A stretch of DNA of 64,000 bases from Apostichopus japonicus (Eukaryota; Echinodermata; Holothuroidea; Aspidochirotida; Stichopodidae), in the NCBI RefSeq assembly GCF_037975245.1, contig NC_092570.1, positions 2,871,501 through 2,935,500 of the forward strand. Reading direction: 5' to 3'. Both the position numbers and the translations under genes were made by a program. The first letter of the stretch is position 1; each line of letters starts with the position of its first letter. Of the stretch, positions 38,391-49,800 are shown one piece after another. The notes under the pieces are model-generated. The model saw nothing but the letters and a program-made list of their open reading frames with translations, did no database searches and was not told the DNA's origin.

Positions 38391-40432
38391 TCAACTGTCA
38401 TTTTTTGTTTTTGCTTCTTCTGGTTGTTTCTTGAACCCTCGATGTGCAAAGCTATAAAAGGAGGGTCTGTTACCTACAGTGTCCATAGATCTGTATTAAT
38501 TGAAGGCAAGAAATGTACATTTTTTACAACGAAATTATGTGAAACTGTGAAAGGATATATGGTAACTAAACATAATTTAGCAGCAAAGTGAAAGCAAAAT
38601 CAGATGGGTTTGGTGATTCGATAAGAACACGGAATCCATTGTGTTTGAATAAACACAGGGAACAGGCGAGTGATGAATTGTCCTGTTTTACAACTTTACA
38701 GTAAAGAACTATTGATATTGTAGAAATTGATTACCTTGAGTAGAAATAATGACTACAAAAAGTACAGTTTGCAATGATTTACAAGGTTTGAAACAGTGAC
38801 AAAGAAAACAACTATTTGTTAAACTTACAACAATGTAATGATAAAATTGACTTACTTGGTTTGAAATTCTGCCATTGCTCGTATTCCTTTAAACTTCCCA
38901 GCCATGGTAATGACTCCATAGCATGTAACGATCAAACTAAGTAAACATTCCAAGACAATCTGCAAAAAGAACGTATTGACTGGAATGTAATCACATTTTA
39001 AAGTAAGACTCATCACTGGTAACATACTTTAAAGCATTATTTTTTTCTCTATTGCCTCCAAAGTTAACCTTGCTTTATCCTCAAAACATTAAATATTCAA
39101 AAGCACTTTCCTGTATTGATGGTGGTGAGATTCAAACATACTTTGCAGGCACCGAGCATGATAAAGTAAGACGATCAAAGGCCTCAGTGAAGATAATGGG
39201 GGGTATGCCAGGAAGAGGTGTTAATGTATTCACCATTTGTGACATGTTTCAGTATATTTAATTCTTTTTGTAACAATTATACTGAACTTCAGGGAAAAAG
39301 TGGACCAGAAACTTTCCATAAAAATCTGACTTGTTTTTATTATCCCTAATTTTTAATTTTTTTTGGCTGGCTACACAGATCAGTGACAAATGATGAGTTA
39401 TTGTAACTATAATTGTCATAAATTTATGTTGATTCTTTAAACAGGTTTTGGCAACTAAGTTCGTGAAGGTTTGATGGCACCTAGCATATACACAGTTGCC
39501 AGACCATCATACTTACATCTGCAGGAAGTCTGGTAAACTCCTGTTCTGTTAGTCTTATATAACTGCGATCTAGATGAAGGAAAAAGAAAACATTGATTGG
39601 AAATAGTTTATTGCAACAGTTTTTAAGTTGACCAGAAAAAAATTGTGGCAGAATTGGTACAAACTTCCTACTTAAGTGTTTGTCTAATATTTCTGCCTAG
39701 GCCTAAAGCTCTAGCCAGAATAATATTTGTCGTCGTTTGGTCCAAAGAACGGACAGCAAATCCCACAAAAATGATGTGAGTGGGTGAATCCCTCCATACT
39801 GGCTTTTTTTCACTCTCTCAACTCAACTCACCCCCCCCCCCCCCACTTTAATGAGTCTCTCCACCTTGCTAGGCCTACTTACCGAAGCAACCATTACAAT
39901 CTTCAGAAAATGCTCTGACTGTTTACTTTTGTCAATTTGTGGTCACTGGTCAGTCACTCTAGTTTCTTAGTCTTACTGTACCACTACTAAGTCAAGTTTT
40001 ACTGATCACATTCTGTATGGTATTGATGAGATTTCAGTACTATGGTTCTCATGAAATACTGAGATTGCGACACTTTTAACAAATAGATTAGGTCCATCAC
40101 TCCAGCCTTGTCTATACTTTTAAGTAGTCCGTTAGGCTGTACACATGTGTTTATTTACCAACTAGCCTAGGTCTAATACCCTAACGTGAGTTACAACAGA
40201 CTTAAGTCAAACTTAATACTACCAAGTATCTTACACACAACAAACATACGTTGAGCAGTTCTGCATTCTACAAGTAACTTGAAACGGGATATTTTTTTCA
40301 GAGAAAACGTATAAATCGATCAATTTTGAAAAAGCTGACATCCTATTAATTCTTACGTTGAGCTGCAGAGAACGCAGCATGTGCTAGACCAAGAATACCG
40401 GCAATCACGATTAAGTGACAGAAGGTCGCCAT
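38391..40432 (-). CDS. EMC5: ER membrane protein complex subunit 5 (EMC5/MMGT1)
   Basis: Four exons on the minus strand: 40432-40357, 39569-39517, 38959-38856, 38490-38391. The phases close to 110 aa. EMC5 is a two-pass core subunit of the ER membrane protein complex, which inserts transmembrane segments; it was also described as membrane magnesium transporter 1. Exon 1 gives the first membrane segment ending in the family signature LAHAAFSAAQHRSY (residues about 16-29). IVLECLLSLIVTCYGVITMAG (44-64) is the second membrane segment. GKFKGI and RPSFYSFAHRG are the conserved cytosolic parts. It is about 20 residues shorter than human (131 aa), because the variable C-terminal tail ends early in EEAKTKNDS. 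It shares a 395-bp divergent promoter region with IWS1. Confidence 0.93.
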
Positions 40433-40827
40433 TTTTATCTGCTTCGCAATAGACGATTGGATTCAGGTTGCTTTAGAGAAATCATTACTTTTAGTATTTG
40501 AGGTTTCTTTTCAGACGAAGTCAAACCTGAAAAGCTTAAATGGGTATAATAAGAGATGTATAAATATATTTAATGAAACAGTTAATGTACATATAAGGGT
40601 GCGTAGTAGGAGTTAAACTTTTATCAGTTTTCCTTTGTTACTACTTCTACTGCACCTGGCAACTATTTCCTAAGAAATGATAAACTGTGCTGCTTCGTAT
40701 TTATGCTAACTGCGAAATTGTGTTCTCATTTTAAAACTTGTATATGTGTGGCTGCAGGAGACTGGACTTCAAAAACTGCTAAGAATTGTACAGCTTAGCA
40801 TTAACTAACGTCTTAAATAGAACTTAG
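40433..40827. promoter_or_regulatory. Bidirectional promoter region, EMC5 and IWS1
   Basis: Only 395 bases separate the EMC5 start codon (minus) from the IWS1 start codon (plus), so both 5' UTRs and core promoters must lie here or overlap the first exons. No TATA box stands out at a convincing position. The arrangement implies shared control of two housekeeping genes; this is inferred from spacing alone. Confidence 0.7.
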
Positions 40828-43800
40828 ATGGAGGAAAATTATAGTGGTAACTTTTCAGATAAGAACTTCTTCCGGTATCACTAAACTTGGCGTATCGTTA
40901 GGCCTAAATTACTCTATGGAGTAGCCTAGGTTATGTTGAAATTAGACACGCCATAGCCTATGCCTAAGTTAGTAACAGGTTTGCCTAACTTTCTGTGAAC
41001 CTGTAGGCTGTGGTTGGTGAGCAGTCAGACTGATGTTAAGCTAGCCAGGCCCTAGCCTATAGGCGTACGACCGATAGTTTACCATAAGTTTAGTGAGAGA
41101 TTGATAGTTGACAATATTTAGCCCTAGGCCTCATTGGCTTTTATTCACATTTGGGAACACAAGGAGCATCAGGATCCCATTTTCTCCCAGAGAGGTAGTA
41201 AAGCAGAAAGGTCACATTAATTGGTAACGATTCAATGAGGGCTTTGTTCAGATATATGTTCATATATTACTAGTGTATCAGTTTGTGCAGATGTCAAGTA
41301 ACTGGAGATTGGGTCAAGTGATCTCATGAGCGTCCACACTACAAGTACAATCTCTTGTGTCTCTCTTGTGAGACCAGTATCCTCCCTGAAAGGGAGATAA
41401 TGATTGTGGGGTCTAATCCCCAGTATGCGAGTATCCACAGTACAATCGCCCTTGAGGGGTCACATCCTCCTTCCATTCTTAAATGTTAACAAGGCAATAC
41501 ACTTTTAAGGACAAGATATGAGCCTTTGTTAAAACAAAGAAACAAGTTAATCATCAACTTTAGGCCAGGGCCTAAATGAAACAGGGCCTAGGTCTCTTTG
41601 TAAACATTTCTTAAACGTTTGCTGTGTTCTTGATCTTGTTCATTTGTAACACTTTGCCTGAATGGTGTCTGAAAGTGATACAGACTGTACTTATTCCATG
41701 GATCTTCTTCTGGGAGAAAACAAAACAGACTGGTCACAGAGAGTTTTACATATTTATTTTTTATTGTTGCAGATCCTGGTGATAGTGATGGAGGATCCAC
41801 TCCAGTACAAGATGAACATGAAGATATTGAGGTATTGTTCATACAACAGACAAGAATTGAAGCAAAGCAGATAGTCACAAAGAATAATAATATATTCGGA
41901 GATCATTTAAGCTTCAGAAATATGTTTCAGTTTTAGGCCTCCTTAACTGGTAAAAACAATATGCTCATTGCTATTTGAAGTGAGAAAAGTCCTCAAAGGA
42001 TGACAAAAGATGATTGCTTAGCAAAACTGCAAGAAAAATTTACTTCCAAACTATATTTGCATAGATATCACTTTAATGATGCAACTGGAAAATGAAGGGT
42101 TGATTTTCTGTTGATGTTGAGTTCAATGCACTTTGCCAACTTGTGTCGTCTGTGAGACATATACTTTACATTAGAACAAATTCATGTTGATCTTTTGAAT
42201 GCTGTGTTGATTCCAGGAGGAGGATTTACCGGAAGCCGATCAGGATGTAGCAGTATCTCCAGTGACAAGTCCCAAAGAGCAAGACGAAGATGAAGAGAGA
42301 CAAGAAGCTGAAGAAGGTGAGGTGCCTTATGATGAAGAGGAGGAGGAGGGTGAGGAACAAACGGAGCCTGGAGAGGAGGAATGGAAAGGAAATGCAGCTT
42401 CAGATGCTGAAGGTAATATTGACACTTTGACAGCCTGGCTGAATTTTGCAATGATTGTCTGATAGTCTGAGAATATTACATTTCTATTCGGACAAACTCA
42501 TTCAAACTAAAAAAAAAGTTAAAAAAGTTGAAGGTTTACAGTCTTGTATGAAGCTAATGCCTCCTCACACGACTTTACAACTTAACCCCTGGTCATTGGT
42601 AACTTGTCACACCCACACAACAAAGTGTGCACAATTCAATCAATCTCTCCTGGGGCACCACAGTGCACCACAACCACGTGTCCCCCGGGGGACTTCCCAT
42701 AGGGTGCAGCCACAAACCGGCGCACGCAACTATATTTACAAGTTACCTCGCAGGTCCCCATTTATACACCTGGGTGAAGAGAGGCAATGGAGATAAAGCG
42801 CCTTGCCCAAGGACACAACGCAATGATCTGGCCAGGGCTCGAACCTGTAATCCTTAGATCACAAGTTCACTGCCTTAACCACTTGACCACAACGCCCTCC
42901 CAAACTATCCTTGAGGTTACTCAACCCACAGACAGTTTAAAACAGATCAGTCAGATATAGTATTTTATTATGTATATACTTCTGTTGTTGAGTATTAAAC
43001 CAGCTTTGCCTTTCGAATATAGAAGAGACTCCTGTTTTGGAATCAGCAGAAAAGTTTCCAACAAAAACTTTATCCTATCTGCTAACTGCAATTATACTGG
43101 GTACCAAAAATTGTTAATCACCGACTTCAAAACCAATCCCCCGACCCCCAGATATTAGTTTGAGGGGAAAGAACAATTTGAAAAGTGTTACTTGTTGTTT
43201 AAAAAGGAGGTTAAAGAGTAACTCTTTAACTTCCTGTTGGTCCAATATACAATAGGAAAGTAATTAAATGAAGTCTAAATCAGATAAGTATTGTACATTA
43301 TGAATAATTAGCTGTGTAACATTCATATCTATGATGAATAATGTGAAATGATAAAGAATTACGTTTTTCTGTTTGGTCTCGTAGGAGGGGAGGTAGTTTC
43401 TGATGCCGAAAGTGAAAAAGAACAAGAGGAGGTGGGAGAGGTACAGAGTGAAGATGAAGCACAGGCGGAGGAGGAGGAAGACAGAGGAAGCGAAGAAGAT
43501 GGGGAGGGTCAGTTTGATCCTATTTCTCCTAAGGAAGTGGAACAGGAGGAAGGAGAATTTGATTCTTCCAAAGGTAAAAAAACAGGCTATGACATTTTGC
43601 TCACATGTGCTAGCTGAAAATGAAATGATTGTCGAGGATAAGACACGACGAGTTGTCTGTACCAGCAGTGTCACACGTTCAAGTAAATCCTTTCGTAGAA
43701 GAAAATATGGTGGGGAAATCACTTGAAAGTAGATTACAGCCATGAGAATAATTTTCTTGAAATAATTGTAACGTTTGACAACACTGAGAATTGGAAGAAT

Positions 43801-46800
43801 GTAATTTTGTAAAAAGTTACAACAGTCTGTTATTAGTGCCAATGCTAGTTTACGGATTGTTTATTGTCTCCAATTGATCTTCAACCTTGCTTCAATATAT
43901 TGTGTGATTACTTGATGAACGGTCATCTGTCAGTATGTGACACTCTGGGTTATAGCACGTTTACTGTCTGTTTTAGGGATGGATATAAGGAAATACAGGA
44001 TTTACGGTTTACTCAAAAAAATTATAGTGGTACATATGTGCAAATTTTCTGTTACAACTCTAATATTGACAGAAATGGTGGACTTAAAAACTTGATCATT
44101 TATGACATACATTTATGCTAATTATGTTAGCAAGTATGCGATTCCTGTTGCAATTTTAACTTAAGGAGAGAAGAATGGCTTCTGCAGCACAATAAAACCA
44201 TTACTTTGAATAACTATAACTGAGGTCTAGATCTTAATATTATATAGTATGTAATCAAAATTCACAAGTGTGTCAATAGAGTAAACATTGTTTGTTGGTA
44301 CTGTTTACATTTCCAAAGTGGGTGGAGGGTTTGGATGTTAAATTGTATCAGGTTTTAGTGGATGGTCTAAAAGCCAAAGTGTATAAAATGTGGCTGATTT
44401 TAAAGATACTGGATTAAATGTGGCGTCCTTTCATAAAACTCATCTAGAGGAGGAAGGTTTGGTTGAAACTCACGCGGAACCAGAAGAGGATAAAGAAGAT
44501 GAAGAAGACGGAGGAGAGGTGTCAGATGGAGAAGTTGCTGAGAGGATAGACGAAGGAGGAGAGGTATCGGATGGAGAAGTGGCCGAGAGGATAGATGAAG
44601 GAGGAGAGGTGTCAGATGGAGAAGTTGCTGAGAGGATAGAGGAAGGAGAAGAGGTGTCAGATGGAGAAGTCACTGAGAGGATAGATGAAGGTGGAGAAGT
44701 TGCCGAGAGGATAGATAACGAAGGAGAGGTGTCAGAAGGAGAAGTTGCTGAGAGGATAGATGAACGAGGAGAAGATGCCGAGAGGATAGATGACGAAGGA
44801 GAGGTGTCAGATGGAGAAGTTGCTGAAAGGATAGATGAAAAAGAAGAAGATGCCGGAATAGGAGATGTGGATGATGTGTCTGCAGATGAAGATGACGTAC
44901 AAGAGAGTGGAGGTAAATGCTTTGTCAATCAATTAGTCATGTGTACTATATGAAAGTTACAGATGTATACACTGCTGGGGAAGCAAGATAGGATTGGACG
45001 AATATCTACTTTTCGTTAAACCCCAACTTTTTATACCGAAGTTATTCAAATTGCTAAGGTACAAGTAACAGTGATCTGTCATTGATATTACTGGTAGAGT
45101 CACTTACTGTACAGGTCAAATCATGAGAGTATTGGATGATGAAAGACTAAGTGAAGTTTGGACACAGTATTGCTATACCAGAGTCTACCTGTAATTAAAT
45201 GCTTCTTTAATTCACAGTGTTGCCAATTTTTGGTTTTTTTTTTTGCCATTTTATGGTTTTCAGTAAATCTTGTCAAATATGTCGTCAAATCAATATCCAA
45301 GTGACAGGGATAGTTCACTTCAGGTTGAAAAATTGCTTAGCTCTCATCTTAAGTTTTTTATTTTTTTATTTATTTATTTATTTTATTTTATTTTATTTTA
45401 TAGTTTTTGGTTCCTTGCTAAAAGCAAAGGAACCTATGTATTCAGGTTGGCGTGTGTGTGTGTGTATGTATGTGTGTGTGTGTGTGTGTGTGTGTGACGC
45501 TTAAGCTTGTATGCACGATAACTCAACAAGGGATTGACTGATCATGATCAAACTTGGTGGGTGGGTGGCCCATAGTGAGTAGATGAACCCTATTGTTTTT
45601 GGTGCCCACAAAGGTCACCAAAGGTCAGTTATGGTCCAAAAACCCAAAATACTAAAACTGCAATAACTCCCAGTGCCAATGTGCGACAAGGTTGATATTT
45701 TGGGACAAGTTGTGAACTGGTTAGGGAAACATTTTGAAACTTAACGGTCATGTGATGTGAGGTCACCAAAGGTCAATTAATGTTAAAAAACTAGTTTTTT
45801 TGCGATAACTTGAGAACGAATTGTCCGTTAGGGTTGGGAGTTGCTTCAGTGTAATCCAATTGTCGACCCACATCTGGGTGACCCTTGACCTCAATTTGAC
45901 CTCTGGTGACCTTTTCATGTTTTGGGGATTTTTACAGTTTCGATGCTATTTTCAGATGTCAAAGGTACCTTCCGATCATAAATATCGATAGGTTGACCCC
46001 CGTGTGACCTTTGTGTGCGAACTTATAAGGGGTCAAAGTTTTCGGTCGGAGTTAGGATGGCTGTAAAGACTTATCGTGTTGATTTTTGGAATCAGCAGAT
46101 CAAACTACATTTGAAACCAAGGTCAAAAGGTCAAAGGTCACATTAGAAAAAATGTGCTTAGTTTGGGAGAAAACGGGCGAAAAAGAAAATGTTTGGTTTT
46201 GATGCTAGATTTGGATATCAAAGGTACCTTCCGATCAAAAATGTCAATGGGTTGACACCCGGGTGACCTTTGTGTGTAAAGTTATACAAGGTCAAAGTTA
46301 ATTTTCAGACATTTAATGCAATAACTCCCAGGGCCAAGGTGTAACAAGGTTGATATTTTGGGACAAGTTGCAAATGGTATAGAGGAATATTTTCAAACTT
46401 AACGGTCATGTGATCCGAGGTCATCAAAGGTCAATTAATGTTAAAAAACTAGTATTTTGGGTGAGAAAATGGGCAAAGAAAAAAATGTTTGAATTTTTAC
46501 AGTTTTGATGCTATATTCACGTCTCACCAATCAAAAATGTCAATAGGTGTACCCCAGGTGACCTTTGTGTGTGAAGTTATATGAGGTCAAAGTAAATTTT
46601 CAGACATTTAGTGCAATAATTTCCAGTTCCAAGGTGTGACACAGTTGATATTTTGGGACAAGTTGCAAATGGTATAGGGGAATATTTTCAAACTTAACGG
46701 TCATGTGATCCGAGGTCACCAAAGGTCAATTAATGATAAAAAACTAGTATTTTTGTGATAACTTGAGAACGAACTGTCCGTTAAGGTTGGGAGTTGCTTC

Positions 46801-49800
46801 AATGTAATCCAGTTGTCGACCCGCATCTGGGTGACCCTTGACCTCAATTTGACCTCTGGTGACCTTTTCGGGTTTTGGGGATTTTTACAGTTTCGATGCT
46901 ATTTTCAGATGTCAAAGGTGCCTTCTGATCATAAATGTCAATAGGTTGACCCCCGTGTGACCTTCGTGTGCGAAGTTATACGAGGTCAAAGTTAATTTTC
47001 AGACATTTAATGCAATAACTCTCAGTTCCAAGGTGTGACACGGTTGATATTTTGGGACAAGTTGCAAATGGTATAGGGGAATATTTTCAAACTTAACGGT
47101 CATGTGATCCGAGGTCACCAAAGGTCAATTAATGATAAAAAACTAGTATTTTGTGATAACTTGAGAACGAACTGTCCGTTAAGGTTGGGAGTTGCTTCAA
47201 TGTAATCCAGTTGTCGACCCGCATCTGGGTGACCCTTGACCTCAATTTGACCTCTGGTGACCTTTTCGTGTTTTGGGGATTTTTACAGTTTCGATGCTAT
47301 TTTCAGATGTCAAAGGTGCCTTCTGATCATAAATGTCAATAGGTTGACCCCCGTGTGACCTTCGTGTGCGAAGTTATACGAGGTCAAAGTTAAAAAATAT
47401 TAATGAGGTCACAGGTCAAACGTGAAAAACTCCCAAGTTGCAATAACTTGGCTACTATTTATTGGAATTTCGTCAAACTTGGTATGATATTGGTAGATAG
47501 TCTCCACACACTGATGTGTGTTGCAATTGATATCATGCATGTTTATAGGGGGGGGGGGGCCTAGCATTATTTCGTTATGAAAAGTTTGTATGCACAATAA
47601 CTCAACAAGGGAATGACCAATCATTACCATACTTGGTGAGTGGGTGGCCCATAGTAAGTAGATTAACCCTGTTGATTTTGGTGCTCATTTCATGAATATT
47701 AATGAGGTCATGGGGTCAAACGTGAAATACTCCAAATTGCAATTACTTGGCTACTATTACTAGTCGGAATTTCGTCAAACTTGGTATGATGATAATGGTA
47801 GATAGTCTTCACACACTGATGTGTGTTGCAATTGATATCAGGGCTTAGCATTACTTTGGCAACAAAAGTTTGTGAGCATAAATTACTGTTGTTGTATTAG
47901 GGCTTTGTTAGAAATTTCCCTATGAATGGAACTAATGAACAGCAGCAAGGAACCATGAAATGTTTTCATTCTGGTTTATTTATTTTTTATTGGTTTTTTA
48001 TTTTATTTTATAATAAATTAAATGTTGTTTTGCCTTTTATTCTTGGTGTAGAAGAGCATACAGTTAAGTGACTTTTTTTAGTCATAGAAATTTCAATGCA
48101 TGTCATTGGCATTTGGCTTTTATCACTTAGAACTGGAAATTGCTGAGAGAGAAGAAGAGGAAGAAGAAAATGAGGTTGAAACAAATGAGAATAAGGAGGA
48201 AGGGGAGGTGGAAATGGCGCAGGAAGATACACCCCTCTCCCCTGCATCTAACATCGATAGCCCGGAACAGTTTGATGATGAAAAGGAGAGGGAGAGTGGG
48301 GGTGAGGATGATGACCAAAGACCCCTTGAAACGAGGAATGAAGGAGAGGAGATGGAACAAGAGGAAGAAGTCGATGAAGACAGTAGTCATCAAAGAGAAG
48401 AAGTTGGCGATGGTAGGGAAGATGCTCAGGGAGATACAGAAATGTATGAAGGCGGTGAGTGAGAAATGCTTATATGGAAATGTAATGAAAATGGGCAAGG
48501 AGAGAGGAAAAGAGATTGAATTTCTAAATTTAACAAATATTCAAGGTTTTTGAGCTATGGCCCATCTTCCTGATTAAAGATTTTCTTTCAAGTTTCTCTC
48601 AATTTGTTCCTTTCTTTTCACTTATGATTTAAATTTGCATGCATTGATTCAGAAGAGATACTCTATTTCTATACTATTCTGCCCCTCAGTAAGATATAAC
48701 TTTGGCACTCCAGTCATGTCATCCCTTTGATCATGTGAAAGTGAATGGTTCATGAAATTGATCGTTAAATTAAAATGAATTCAATTAAAGTGATTAAAAT
48801 AATTTAATTAATTACTTAATAAAAATTAAATCAGTTAAACTAAATTAAATGAAAGACACAACAAAGTTACTCTGAGAATGAGCATACACATACTGTTCGT
48901 CTTCATAATCAGTAATAATGTTTTGTTTTTTTGTTTTTTTAAGCAGCTGAACAAGTGAGTGACATTGAAGATGAAGATAGGCAAGAAGGTGAGGTTGAGG
49001 GAGATGGACGAGAGAAGGCACAGAGTGATGATGAGAGGAAAGGAGAGGCAGACAGTGATGACGGAGAGGCTCCATCCCACAAGGTGACCGAGGAGACACC
49101 CATGAGCCCTGTGGACGGGCTAGGTCAGTACAATGTCTGCCACATTCAACAGCTTTTTTTTTTTATCTCTCATTTAAACTTTATCCCCTCATTAATTTTC
49201 ATCCAATATACATACATTCATTAGTTACTGTTTTATACTCTTTATTTTCAATTTGTGAATAGATGCGGTTAGTGATGATGAAGATGATGTTGGCGACGGA
49301 GACAAGCCAAACAAAGACGCCGAAAGTGGCGAGGAAAGTGATGAGGAAAAGTAAGTTTTATACCAGCAGCCATTCCTGCTCCGGGCATCATCCACATGTT
49401 CGTTCCCCTCAAGCCCATCTGTGTCCCTATTGGTCAATTGAATGAGAACATAAACCCATATGGGATGGGAGTATTGAGATTTTGTTAAAGAACCTCACAG
49501 ACATTATTATTTTATAATTATCGTTTATAAATGAACAAGTGCAGTATTGTAATTCTTTTATTCATGTGTAATAAATAAGAAACAAGTCACACTCCCAACT
49601 CAATAAAAATATGATATTCTGTAATATCATATGAAACAATGTCTTCTTTTGCTCCTTTTATTTAAAAACAGAGGACTGATTGCAGATATCTTTGGTTCTA
49701 GTGATGAAGAAGGTGAAGAATTTGAGGTAAGGAGGAAGAATTGTTGTTGTGTGTAAAACAGGTCTCAGACAGACACGTCAGATGTCAAACGATTTTTTCA

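Noticed and set aside
43264-43842. 192-codon minus-strand open frame
   Set aside because: Antisense of IWS1 exon 4 and its flanks; low complexity Phe/Leu/Ser composition expected from the complement of GAA/GAG-rich coding sequence.
44470-44928. 152-codon Ser-rich minus-strand open frame
   Set aside because: Antisense shadow of the acidic IWS1 exon 5 repeat; the plus strand has correct splice sites, phase and homology.
49225-49437. Minus-strand 70-codon frame over IWS1 exon 8
   Set aside because: Shadow of the plus-strand exon ([11 protein letters not shown]), which has splice borders and matching phase.
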